NCBI GenBank assembly: GCA_035296565.1
Contig: DATHAQ010000059.1
Coordinates: forward strand, 41,782-105,781
Origin: JACCZR01 sp035296565
Lineage (GTDB): Bacteria > Actinomycetota > Thermoleophilia > Solirubrobacterales > Thermoleophilaceae
DNA: 64,000 bases
Direction of reading: 5' to 3'
The translations under genes and the position numbers were made by a program. Below, piece by piece: positions 57,133 through 64,000 of this stretch (its first letter is position 1; every line of letters starts with the position of its first letter). The notes below the pieces were generated by a model. That model made no database searches, was not told the DNA's origin, and worked only from the letters and a program-made list of their open reading frames with translations.

Positions 57133-58509
57133 GTGCCCGAGGTCGACCCGACCATCTTCAAGGCATATGACGTGCGGGGCATCTATCCCGATCAGATCGA
57201 CGAGGAGGTCGCCTACCGCGTCGGACGAGCCTTCGCCCGGGTGCTGGGCGACATGCAGCAGAAGGCCACCAAGGACCTGACCGTCGGGCTGGGGCGCGAC
57301 ATGCGCCTGTCCGCCCCCCGGCTGGCGGACCGCTACTCCGACGGGCTCACCGACGAGGGCGCCGACGTGCTGGACGTGGGCATGGTGGGGACCGAGATGC
57401 TCTATTACGCGGTGGGCTCGCGAGGCCTGGACGGCGGCCTGATGTGCACCGCCTCGCACAACCCCAAGGCCTACACGGGGGCGAAGTTGGTCAAGGAGGG
57501 CTCCATAGCGCTGTCCGGCGACTCCGGCATAGGCGAGCTTCGCGACCTCGTGGCCGAGGGAGAGCCTGGGCCACCCGTGGACCGGCCCGGGGCGAAGGAG
57601 CGCGCCGACGTAGGCCACGAGTTTCGCCAGGCCGCCCTCTCCTGGATCGATCCTTCGGCGATCCGCCCCATGAAGGTGGTCCTCGACGGCGGCAACGGCA
57701 TGGCGGGCGAGATGGTGGGCCCCCTGCTGAACAACTTGTCGCTCGACCAGGTGGCCACCTACTGGGAGCCCGACGGGGGGTTCCCCGGCCACGAGCCCAA
57801 CCCGCTCCTCGAGGAGAACCGGCGGTTCATCGTCGACAAGGTGCTGTCAGCCGAAGCCGAGCTGGGCATCGCCTGGGACGGCGACGCCGACCGCTGCTTC
57901 TTCATAGACGACGAGGGCCGCTTCGTGGACGGCGACTTCCTCTGCGCCCTGCTCGCCGAGTCGATCCTGGCCAAGGAGCCGGGCGCGGCGATCCTCTACG
58001 ACGTGCGCGCCAGCCGTGCGGTGCGCGACCGCGTGGAGGCTGCCGGCGGCAGCGCGCACGTGAACCGGGTGGGGCACGCTTTCTTCAAGACCCGCATGCG
58101 CGATGAGGGCGCGGCCTTCGGCGGCGAGGTCTCGGGTCACTACTACTTCCGCGACTTCTACAACGCCGACTCCGGGACGCTGCCCGCGCTGCTGGTGCTG
58201 GAGCTGCTCTCCTCCCGCGGGGCCACCCTGAGCGAGCTGCTCGAGCCCCTTCGGTCGAACTACTTCATCTCCGGCGAGATCAACTCGGAGGTGATCGACC
58301 AGGAAGCCAAGATGAAGGAACTGGCCGAGCGCTATTCGGACGCCGAGGTCTCGTGGTTGGACGGCGTGTCGGTGGACTACGAGGACTGGCACTTCAACAT
58401 GCGCCCCTCGAACACCGAGCCGCTGCTGCGGCTGAACCTCGAGTCGCTGCGCTCACAGGAGCACATGGAGGAGAAGCGCGACGAGGTGCTCGCCCTGATC
58501 CGGGCGTGA
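57133..58509 (+). CDS. manB: phosphomannomutase/phosphoglucomutase
   Basis: A 458-residue alpha-D-phosphohexomutase that interconverts hexose 6- and 1-phosphates, giving precursors for GDP-mannose or UDP-glucose. Motifs: KAYDVRGIYPDQ at the start, the phosphoserine loop TASHNPKAYTG, the Mg site WDGDADRCFF, GGEVSGHYYFRD for sugar binding and RPSNTEPLLRLN for phosphate. The GTG at 57133 is set by the TAGAGT hexamer. It probably feeds the glycan cluster. Mannose or glucose preference cannot be read with certainty. Confidence 0.93.
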   Translation: MPEVDPTIFKAYDVRGIYPDQIDEEVAYRVGRAFARVLGDMQQKATKDLTVGLGRDMRLSAPRLADRYSDGLTDEGADVLDVGMVGTEMLYYAVGSRGLDGGLMCTASHNPKAYTGAKLVKEGSIALSGDSGIGELRDLVAEGEPGPPVDRPGAKERADVGHEFRQAALSWIDPSAIRPMKVVLDGGNGMAGEMVGPLLNNLSLDQVATYWEPDGGFPGHEPNPLLEENRRFIVDKVLSAEAELGIAWDGDADRCFFIDDEGRFVDGDFLCALLAESILAKEPGAAILYDVRASRAVRDRVEAAGGSAHVNRVGHAFFKTRMRDEGAAFGGEVSGHYYFRDFYNADSGTLPALLVLELLSSRGATLSELLEPLRSNYFISGEINSEVIDQEAKMKELAERYSDAEVSWLDGVSVDYEDWHFNMRPSNTEPLLRLNLESLRSQEHMEEKRDEVLALIRA

Positions 58510-58667
58510 TCGTGGGACGGTACGTGCCAGGCGTCCTCCTCCAGTCGGCTATCGAACATCCGTCCGCTTTGCCGCGACGAATGGCCTGAGATGCGTCCAG
58601 GGATGAGGGCCATGGAGGGGGCCGAGGGGTTCCGAGTCGATGGCTCGGGCATGCCGCCCTTTGCAGG

Positions 58668-60131
58668 ATCGCCGTCGCGTGTGTCTTTTCCGCCCTCCTC
58701 GCCGGGGCCCTGGCCGGTCCTGCGTCCGCGTCGACTGGGGATTTCCACGGCATCAACGCCCAGAACCTCTTCAGTCTTCCCGAGTCCCTGTGGGACCGTC
58801 ACCTGTCGTTGCTGGCCCGATCGGGAGTCAAGCTCGTGCGCCGAGATGCCGTGTGGGACACGGTCGAGCCGGCTGCGCCGGTGAATGGCCGCCACGCCTA
58901 CGACTGGACCACGTACGACCGGCAAGTCGAGGCCCTTGCCCGCCATGGCATGCGCTGGCTTCCGATCATCGACTATTCGGCCAGGTGGGCAGGAACGGTC
59001 CCGGGGGACCTGAACACACCTCCCGCACGGCCGAACGACTACATCGCCTATGCAGTCGCGCTCGCGCGGCGCTACGGACCCAACGGGAGCTTCTGGCAGG
59101 CCCATCCCGCCGTGCCCCGGGTTCCCGTCACCCGATACGAGATCTGGAACGAGCCGAACGCGAAGCTCTTCTGGCACCCTCAGCACGACGCTCCTGAGCG
59201 CTACGCGGACCTCTACGCCGCCACTCGCGCCGGGCTGAAGTCGGTCGATCCCTCTTCGCGGGTGATCATCGGTGGGCTGGCGCTGGGCAACCAGGACGTG
59301 ATGTCCGAGCACGAATTCGTGGACCGCATGTATCGCCGGCGCCCCGACCTCGTCGGCCACGTCGACGCCGTGGCGCTTCACCCGTACGCGCCTGACGCGG
59401 CAGGCGTCCACGCGCGCATCAGGGACTTCCGCCGCACTCTCGCCCGTCATGGCGGTGGAGCGCTGCCGCTGGAGATCACCGAGCTCGGGTGGACGACCAC
59501 CTCGGCCAGCGAAGCGCACCGAGCTGCCTCCCTGGCCCAGCTGGCGAGCGAGCTGGTCCGCTCCGACTGCGGGGTCGCGAGCATGATTCCTCACACGTGG
59601 CTAACGGCGGAGCTCACCCCCACCAACCCCGAGCACTGGTTCGGTATAGCGAACGACGACGGGTCGTTGAAGCCTTCCGGCGCCGCCTACCTCAACGCTG
59701 TCAGCTCGGTAACGCGCCAGGGCGCGGCTGGACGGTTGAATATCTGCGGAGCGGCCGCTTCCCCCAGCGCAGCGGGGCCGCGGTTGGACCTGCGACTCCG
59801 CGGCGCCCGCCGCGCGCGCCGGCTGAACGCGGCCGTGCGCTGTCGGGGCGGCTGTCGCTTACGGCTTGAGCTCTTCCGCCGGGGCCGCAAGGGGTCGGTG
59901 GCCCGCGGGCGCCCGCTCGCCCGCAGGTCTGTGTCCCTCGGCAGGCGCACTCGAAACGTTGGCCTGCGCCTTCCCTCCGGCCGGCGGCCTCTGCTGCTGC
60001 GGGCCGTAGCGAAGGGCAAGCAGGGGGCAGCCACCAGCCGCCTGCGCAGGCTGACCGTGAGCTGTCGTAAGGGGAGAGGGCGGCACGCTCGCGGCTGGCG
60101 CTGCACCGTAGTCCGCTCGCGCAAGCGGTAA
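58668..60131 (+). CDS. secreted clan-A glycoside hydrolase with basic C-terminal domain, start unresolved
   Basis: The frame encodes a signal-peptide-like segment (IAVACVFSALLAGALAGPAS), then a TIM-barrel hydrolase with RYEIWNEPN (acid/base Glu) and LEITELGWTT (nucleophile Glu), as in GH39/GH5-type and PslG-like enzymes. After about residue 350 comes an Arg-rich beta domain typical of secreted proteins of this lineage. No canonical start lies in frame before the signal segment; the first is a TTG at 58809, after it. An ATG at 58640 in another frame would give a good signal peptide if one base were removed before 58668, so a frameshift or sequence error is likely. I report the frame from 58668. 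It probably trims the surface polysaccharide. Confidence 0.75.
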   Translation: MAVACVFSALLAGALAGPASASTGDFHGINAQNLFSLPESLWDRHLSLLARSGVKLVRRDAVWDTVEPAAPVNGRHAYDWTTYDRQVEALARHGMRWLPIIDYSARWAGTVPGDLNTPPARPNDYIAYAVALARRYGPNGSFWQAHPAVPRVPVTRYEIWNEPNAKLFWHPQHDAPERYADLYAATRAGLKSVDPSSRVIIGGLALGNQDVMSEHEFVDRMYRRRPDLVGHVDAVALHPYAPDAAGVHARIRDFRRTLARHGGGALPLEITELGWTTTSASEAHRAASLAQLASELVRSDCGVASMIPHTWLTAELTPTNPEHWFGIANDDGSLKPSGAAYLNAVSSVTRQGAAGRLNICGAAASPSAAGPRLDLRLRGARRARRLNAAVRCRGGCRLRLELFRRGRKGSVARGRPLARRSVSLGRRTRNVGLRLPSGRRPLLLRAVAKGKQGAATSRLRRLTVSCRKGRGRHARGWRCTVVRSRKR

Positions 60132-60178
60132 GACCGCCTCGACCGTTCAGCCGGGCCAGCGGCCTGCGCGAGCCATCT

Positions 60179-60204
60179 CCAGCGTTCAGCGAGCCCTACG
60201 CTGG
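60179..60204 (+). promoter_or_regulatory. inverted repeat over the -10 of the MBL-fold gene
   Basis: CCAGCGT (60179-60185) and ACGCTGG (60198-60204) form 7-bp arms 12 nt apart; the right arm overlaps the -10 candidate TACGCT (60197-60202), 9 nt before the TTG at 60212. It may be an operator for a dimeric repressor. The rest of 60,132-60,211 shows nothing else. Confidence 0.45.
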
Positions 60205-60211
60205 GCGACGC

Positions 60212-61222
60212 TTGACCGACCCGAGCCCCGACCCCTACGCCCCCGCCGCCGAGCAGGGCATCCATCGCATCGCCGTTCCCACGCCCTTCGCGGTGGGCCG
60301 GGTGAACGTCTTCCTGATCGAGGACGACCCGCTGACGCTCGTCGATGCGGGCCCGAACTCCGGCTCGTCCTTTGACGAGCTGCAGCGCGGCGTCGAGGCG
60401 CTGGGCCACCGCCTGGAAGACGTCGAGCTCGTGATCCTCACCCACCAGCACATCGACCACTTGGGGCTGATCGGCCTCGTGGCCTCCCGCTCGGGGGCGG
60501 AAGTGGCGGCGATCGGCGAAGCCGTGCCGTTCGTGTCGCGCTTTCAGGAGGAGTCGGAGGCCGACGACGAGTTCGCCCGCGAGGTCATGCTGCGCCACGG
60601 CATCCCCGAGGATGTGGCGATCGCGCTCCAGGCCGTGTCGCGCAGCTTTCGAGGTTGGGGCGCGCGCGTGGACGTGACGCGCGAGCTGCGCGACGGAGAA
60701 GTGATCGTGCTGAGGGATCGCCGGCTCGAGGTGCTCTTCAGGCCCGGGCACTCCCCCACCGACACCGTCTTTCACGACCCCCAGCGCCGGACGCTGCTCG
60801 CGGCCGATCACCTGCTCAAGCACATCTCCTCCAATCCACTGATCACCCGCCCACGGAAACCCGGTGTAGCCGATCGCCCCCAGGCCCTGGTCACCTACCT
60901 GGAGTCGCTCCGGCGAACGGCGGAGATGGATCTCGACCTGGTGCTCCCCGGCCACGGCGACCCGATCGCCGACCACCGCGAGCTGATCGAGGAGCGGTTC
61001 CGGATGCACACCCGACGCGCGGAGAAGCTGTACGGGCTGATCGCCGACCGCCCGCGAACTGCGCACGAGCTCGCCCAGGCGCTGTGGGGCAATGTCGCCG
61101 TGACTCAGGCCTATCTCACGCTCTCGGAGGTCCTGGGCCACACGGACCTCCTGCTCAACGAGGGCCGGGTGCGCGAGGTCGAGCTCGACGGCGTGGTCCA
61201 CTTCGAGCCCGCCGAGGCCTGA
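60212..61222 (+). CDS. MBL-fold metallo-hydrolase
   Basis: A 336-residue metallo-beta-lactamase-fold protein. The metal motif is THQHIDHLG (His78, His80, Asp82, His83), followed by RPGHSPTDTVF, LLAADHLL and VLPGHGDPI. The C-terminal helical domain resembles the MBL-plus-winged-helix group (LACTB2-like), with AHELAQALWG and LGHTDLLLNEGRVRE. Substrate unknown; a thioester or phosphodiester is possible. The start is the TTG at 60212. It separates the two glycoside hydrolase genes. Confidence 0.85.
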   Translation: MTDPSPDPYAPAAEQGIHRIAVPTPFAVGRVNVFLIEDDPLTLVDAGPNSGSSFDELQRGVEALGHRLEDVELVILTHQHIDHLGLIGLVASRSGAEVAAIGEAVPFVSRFQEESEADDEFAREVMLRHGIPEDVAIALQAVSRSFRGWGARVDVTRELRDGEVIVLRDRRLEVLFRPGHSPTDTVFHDPQRRTLLAADHLLKHISSNPLITRPRKPGVADRPQALVTYLESLRRTAEMDLDLVLPGHGDPIADHRELIEERFRMHTRRAEKLYGLIADRPRTAHELAQALWGNVAVTQAYLTLSEVLGHTDLLLNEGRVREVELDGVVHFEPAEA

Positions 61223-61229
61223 GGCGGGT

Positions 61230-61235
61230 TACGCT
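61230..61235 (+). promoter_or_regulatory. -10 element before the second glycoside hydrolase gene
   Basis: TACGCT, 6 nt before the GTG at 61242. The bases CGGAGG that follow could also act as a Shine-Dalgarno sequence but lie too close to the start. Confidence 0.45.
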
Positions 61236-61241
61236 CGGAGG

Positions 61242-62453
61242 GTGAGGGTCCGCCCCGCGCTAGTCGTCGGCCTCGCGTTGGTCACCATCGCACTTGCCGG
61301 GGCGCCGTCCGCCAATGCGGCGCCCCGCAGCTTCTACGGGCTTCAGGCGTGGACCACGCCCAGCAACGGTGAGCTGGTCCGGATGCACCGGGGCGGTGCG
61401 GGCACCTATCGCTTCGCACTGCTCTGGCCGGTGGTCGAGCCTCGGCGCGGCGCTCGTCACTGGGCCGCCTACGACGAGGTGGTCGCCCGTGTCGCCCGCG
61501 CCGGCCTGCGCATGCTGCCAGTGCTGCACGGGTCCCCGCCCTTCGCCGCCCGCAGGCCTCAGTACCCGCCCCGCTCGCGTCGCAGCAAACGGGCGTTCGC
61601 CCGCTTCCTGCGTGATGCCGTGAGACGCTACGGGCGGCGGGGACGATTCTGGCGAGAGCGGCCCGACGTGCCGAAGCGGCCGATCACGGCCTGGCAGATC
61701 TGGAACGAGCCGAACTATCCGGCGTACTGGAACGGCCACCCGAGCGCCCGGGGCTACGCGAGCCTGCTCAGATCGGCCCGCTCGGCCATCAAGAAGGCGG
61801 ATCGGCGGGCAAAGGTCGTGGTGGCGGGCCTGCCGCAGACCCGCAATCGCAGAGGGGTCCCCATGACCCGCTATCTCGCGGCGCTCTACCGCAGGGGCGC
61901 GCGGCGGCTGTTCGACGTCGTCGCCGTGAACTCCTACTCGCGCAGCGCGAGCGGCGTGATCCGCACCGTCAGGCGCGCCCGCTCGGTGATGCGCCGCGGG
62001 GGCGATCGCCGTAAGCAGGTCTGGGTCACCGAGGTCGGCTGGGGCACCGATGGCCGGGCCAACGGCTTCTCGGCTGCCTACAAGACCACCCAGGCGGGTC
62101 AGGCCACCCGACTGACCGAGATCTACCGGGGGTTCGCCAGGGCCCGCCGGCGCCTGAGGGTGGGCATGGTGGTCTGGTTTTCGTGGCGAGACCGGGCCCC
62201 CGGCGCCGGCGAGGACAACTGGTGGGGGATCAACACCGGGCTGTTCGGCCGATCGGGTTCCCCAAAGCCCGCGTGGCAGGCGTTCGCCCGGGTGAGCGGC
62301 GGAAACGCGGGAGCCGGATCGCTCAGCCCCGCCCCGGCCAGCCCCGTCCCGGGCCTTCCGCCCGCGCCGCCCCCTAGCGCCGGTGACGGCGGTGGCGGTG
62401 GCGGAAGCGGCGGGGGTGGTGGCGGGGGCTGCACCCTCATCATCATCTGCTGA
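61242..62453 (+). CDS. secreted clan-A glycoside hydrolase with Gly-rich C-terminal tail
   Basis: A 403-residue secreted protein. It has a Sec signal peptide (MRVRPALVVGLALVTIALAG, cleavage probably after ANA), a TIM-barrel with WQIWNEPNYP (acid/base Glu) and VWVTEVGWGT (nucleophile Glu), and an Arg-rich surface. The tail is unusual: a Pro/Ala/Ser linker, a run of Gly and then CTLIIIC at the end. The Cys-hydrophobic-Cys end might be an anchor or a protein-interaction tag. The GTG at 61242 is supported by TACGCT 6 nt upstream. It shares the NEP and ITE/VTE motifs with the hydrolase at 58668, so the two may act on the same polymer. Confidence 0.82.
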   Translation: MRVRPALVVGLALVTIALAGAPSANAAPRSFYGLQAWTTPSNGELVRMHRGGAGTYRFALLWPVVEPRRGARHWAAYDEVVARVARAGLRMLPVLHGSPPFAARRPQYPPRSRRSKRAFARFLRDAVRRYGRRGRFWRERPDVPKRPITAWQIWNEPNYPAYWNGHPSARGYASLLRSARSAIKKADRRAKVVVAGLPQTRNRRGVPMTRYLAALYRRGARRLFDVVAVNSYSRSASGVIRTVRRARSVMRRGGDRRKQVWVTEVGWGTDGRANGFSAAYKTTQAGQATRLTEIYRGFARARRRLRVGMVVWFSWRDRAPGAGEDNWWGINTGLFGRSGSPKPAWQAFARVSGGNAGAGSLSPAPASPVPGLPPAPPPSAGDGGGGGGSGGGGGGGCTLIIIC

Positions 62454-62503
62454 CCCGAGCCCGCCGCCGGGTAACTCGGGCCCTGAGCCGGGGTTGATCG
62501 TCC

Positions 62504-63484
62504 GTGGCCACGATCGAACGCGCCGAGGAGCTCGCGGAGCGCCTGCTTCCCGACCGAACGCCCCAGCGCCGGATGCTGGTGATCGTCAACCCCTACGCCT
62601 CCACGGTGTCCGACCGCCTGCGCAACCTCGTGGTCTACGCGCTGCAGTCGCGCTACTCGGTCGAGGCGATCGACACCGAGAAGCGCGAGCACGCCACTCA
62701 GCTGTGCCGGGAGGCGGCGCAGGAGGGCTACGACGTGGTGGTGGCCTTCGGCGGCGACGGCACCGTCAATGAGGCGGCCAATGGCCTGGTGGGCACCGAT
62801 ACCCCCCTTACCTGCCTGCCGGGTGGGGCAACCAACGTCTATTGCCGCATCCTCGGGATTCCCGACGACGTCGTGGACGCCACCGAGCACCTGCTCGGGA
62901 TGGCCGACGCCTGGAGCCCGCGCCGCGTCGACCTCGGCCGGGTCGATGGCCGCTGCTTCCTGTTCGCATCCGGAGTCGGCCTCGACGCCTCGGTCGTGGA
63001 GCGTGTGGACTCTCACCCCTATCGCAAGGCCAAGTTCGGGCCCTGGTACTACACGCTCTGCGGCCTCGGAACCTTCAACCGGCGCTATCTGGTCGACCCT
63101 CCGCGGGTGCGGCTGCGGGCCGCTGGGCAGGAGATCGAGGCGGTCACCGTGGTGGCCCAGAACGCCGGTCCCTACACCTACTTCGCGGCGCGCCCGATGC
63201 GCGTGGTGGGTGGCGCCGAGCTGGACAGCGGCGGGCTGTCGCTGGCGGCGCTCAAGCGCGCCACGCCGCTGGAGGTGGCCACCCTGCTACCGCGACTGCT
63301 CTCCGGCAGCGCGCGGACCGTGCAACGCCACCGCCACATCGCCGGGCTCGAGGGCGTGCGCGAGGCCGTGATCGAGGGGGTCGACGGCGAGCCGTTCCCC
63401 CTGCAAGTCGACGGCGATTACATCGGCGAACGCACTTGGGTGGAGTACAGCGTGGCGCCGGGCGGGCTGTCGGTCGTCTCGTAG
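62504..63484 (+). CDS. diacylglycerol kinase family lipid kinase
   Basis: A 326-residue protein of the DagK/YegS family. It has VIVNPYASTVSDRL at the start, the nucleotide-binding motif VVAFGGDGTVNEAANGLVG, PGGATNVYCRILGI and a C-terminal beta-sandwich with SGVGLDASVVERV and VQVDGDYIGE-like PLQVDGDYIGER. It phosphorylates a lipid such as diacylglycerol or a related alcohol. The GTG is at 62504. No signal or membrane segment. The tmk gene follows after 10 bases. Confidence 0.88.
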   Translation: MATIERAEELAERLLPDRTPQRRMLVIVNPYASTVSDRLRNLVVYALQSRYSVEAIDTEKREHATQLCREAAQEGYDVVVAFGGDGTVNEAANGLVGTDTPLTCLPGGATNVYCRILGIPDDVVDATEHLLGMADAWSPRRVDLGRVDGRCFLFASGVGLDASVVERVDSHPYRKAKFGPWYYTLCGLGTFNRRYLVDPPRVRLRAAGQEIEAVTVVAQNAGPYTYFAARPMRVVGGAELDSGGLSLAALKRATPLEVATLLPRLLSGSARTVQRHRHIAGLEGVREAVIEGVDGEPFPLQVDGDYIGERTWVEYSVAPGGLSVVS

Positions 63485-63487
63485 TGT
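63482..63487 (+). promoter_or_regulatory. -10 element of tmk (leaderless type)
   Basis: TAGTGT, 7 nt before the GTG at 63495, overlapping the stop of the lipid kinase gene. Confidence 0.5.
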
Positions 63488-63494
63488 CGGCGCC

Positions 63495-64000
63495 GTGAGC
63501 CGGCGCGGCCTGTTCGTGACGCTCGAGGGCATCGACCGCTCGGGCAAGTCGACCCAGGCGCGCCTGCTCGCCGAGGCCCTCGGCCCCGACGCGGTCACCG
63601 TCCGCGAGCCGGGCGGCACGGAGGTGGGAGAGCGCGTGCGAGCGCTGGTCAAAGACCCCTCCGCCGCTCCCTCGCCGCAGACCGAGGCACTGCTGTTTGC
63701 GGCTGCTCGAGCCGAGTTGGTCTCAGAGGTCATCCTGCCGGCGCTTGACCGGGACCTGATCGTCGTGTGCGATCGCTTCCTCGACTCCTCCCTGGCCTAC
63801 CAGGGCGCCGCCCGCGATCTGGGGATTGACGCCGTGCGGGCCATCAACCGCTTCGGAATCGGGCCCCTGGCGCCCGACCTCACCGTTCTGCTCGACATTC
63901 AGCCCGCCGAGGCGGCCCGGCGGGCGGGGGCCCTCGACCGCTTCGAGGCCGAGGGACTAGGTCTCCAGGAGCGCGTACTGGAAGCCTTCCATGCCCTGGC
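63495..64000 (+). CDS. tmk: thymidylate kinase, N-terminal part
   Basis: Tmk phosphorylates dTMP to dTDP. The first 168 codons are present: the P-loop VTLEGIDRSGKSTQARLLAEA, the VREPGGTEVGERVR segment, the VVCDRFLDSSLAYQGAAR motif (DR[YFH] type) and a lid-region segment; the end is beyond the window. The Gly-Ile-Asp-Arg variant of the P-loop (usual GxDGSGK) is noteworthy: Gly is replaced by Arg at the second position before Ser. The GTG at 63495 is set by TAGTGT 7 nt upstream. Confidence 0.93.
   Translation, partial: MSRRGLFVTLEGIDRSGKSTQARLLAEALGPDAVTVREPGGTEVGERVRALVKDPSAAPSPQTEALLFAAARAELVSEVILPALDRDLIVVCDRFLDSSLAYQGAARDLGIDAVRAINRFGIGPLAPDLTVLLDIQPAEAARRAGALDRFEAEGLGLQERVLEAFHAL

Overview
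The window is a high-GC, densely packed bacterial chromosome segment. I read it as an actinobacterium, probably from a deep class such as Thermoleophilia (Solirubrobacterales/Gaiellales type). The grounds are the gene orders M16 peptidase-dapB, truB-ribF-rpsO-pnp and pyrR-pyrB-pyrC-carA-carB-...-mihF-gmk-rpoZ-coaBC, the actinobacterial-type integration host factor, the many GTG/TTG starts, the 4-bp GTGA/ATGA overlaps, and the frequent TANNNT hexamers 6-10 nt upstream of start codons (leaderless-type promoters). The taxonomic call is inference; there is no rRNA in the window.

Positions 1-22,900 are housekeeping, almost all on the minus strand. Read right to left, rimP-nusA-ylxR(rnpM)-infB-DUF503-rbfA-nrnA-truB-ribF-rpsO leads into a peroxiredoxin, a DsbA-like protein, pnp, an M16 peptidase, dapB, a FIST-domain sensor, a GAF/GGDEF/HD-GYP cyclic-di-GMP protein, a small Q/P-rich protein and the start of dapA. 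A dtd gene, a YbjN-like protein, a GNAT acetyltransferase, a TPR protein, coaBC, rpoZ, gmk and mihF lie to the right. A GC-rich interspersed repeat of about 46 bp occurs six times in the first 17 kb, always at gene borders. rimP-nusA has a leader with a canonical terminator hairpin plus U-tract and a competing hairpin.

Positions 23,000-32,530 hold a UMP-biosynthesis operon on the minus strand: pyrR-pyrB-pyrC-(cysteine hydrolase)-carA-carB-pyrK-pyrD. Its short leader carries a textbook PyrR-binding loop next to the Shine-Dalgarno sequence. Then come rnz, a CmcI-like protein, a YfcE-type phosphoesterase and tRNA-Arg(CCG).

Positions 34,900-62,500 are a cell-surface glycan region with genes on both strands: sugar-nucleotide dehydratase, two sulfatase-superfamily proteins, a Wzx-type flippase, about seven glycosyltransferases (GT2, GT4, GT-C), a left-handed beta-helix acyltransferase, several methyltransferases, a FAD oxidoreductase, a phosphomannomutase/phosphoglucomutase and two secreted clan-A glycoside hydrolases. 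Set inside it is a sulfur/methionine module: a SAM-I riboswitch controlling a threonine-synthase-family enzyme followed by a MoaD/ThiS-like carrier ending in Gly-Gly. This fits a sulfur-carrier-dependent homocysteine synthase better than plain threonine synthase. A CorA transporter is divergent from it. The right end has an MBL-fold hydrolase, a diacylglycerol-kinase-family protein and the start of tmk.

No IS elements, phage genes or CRISPR arrays were seen. Nearly every base is coding; the longest non-coding stretch is the riboswitch region (47,265-47,505).
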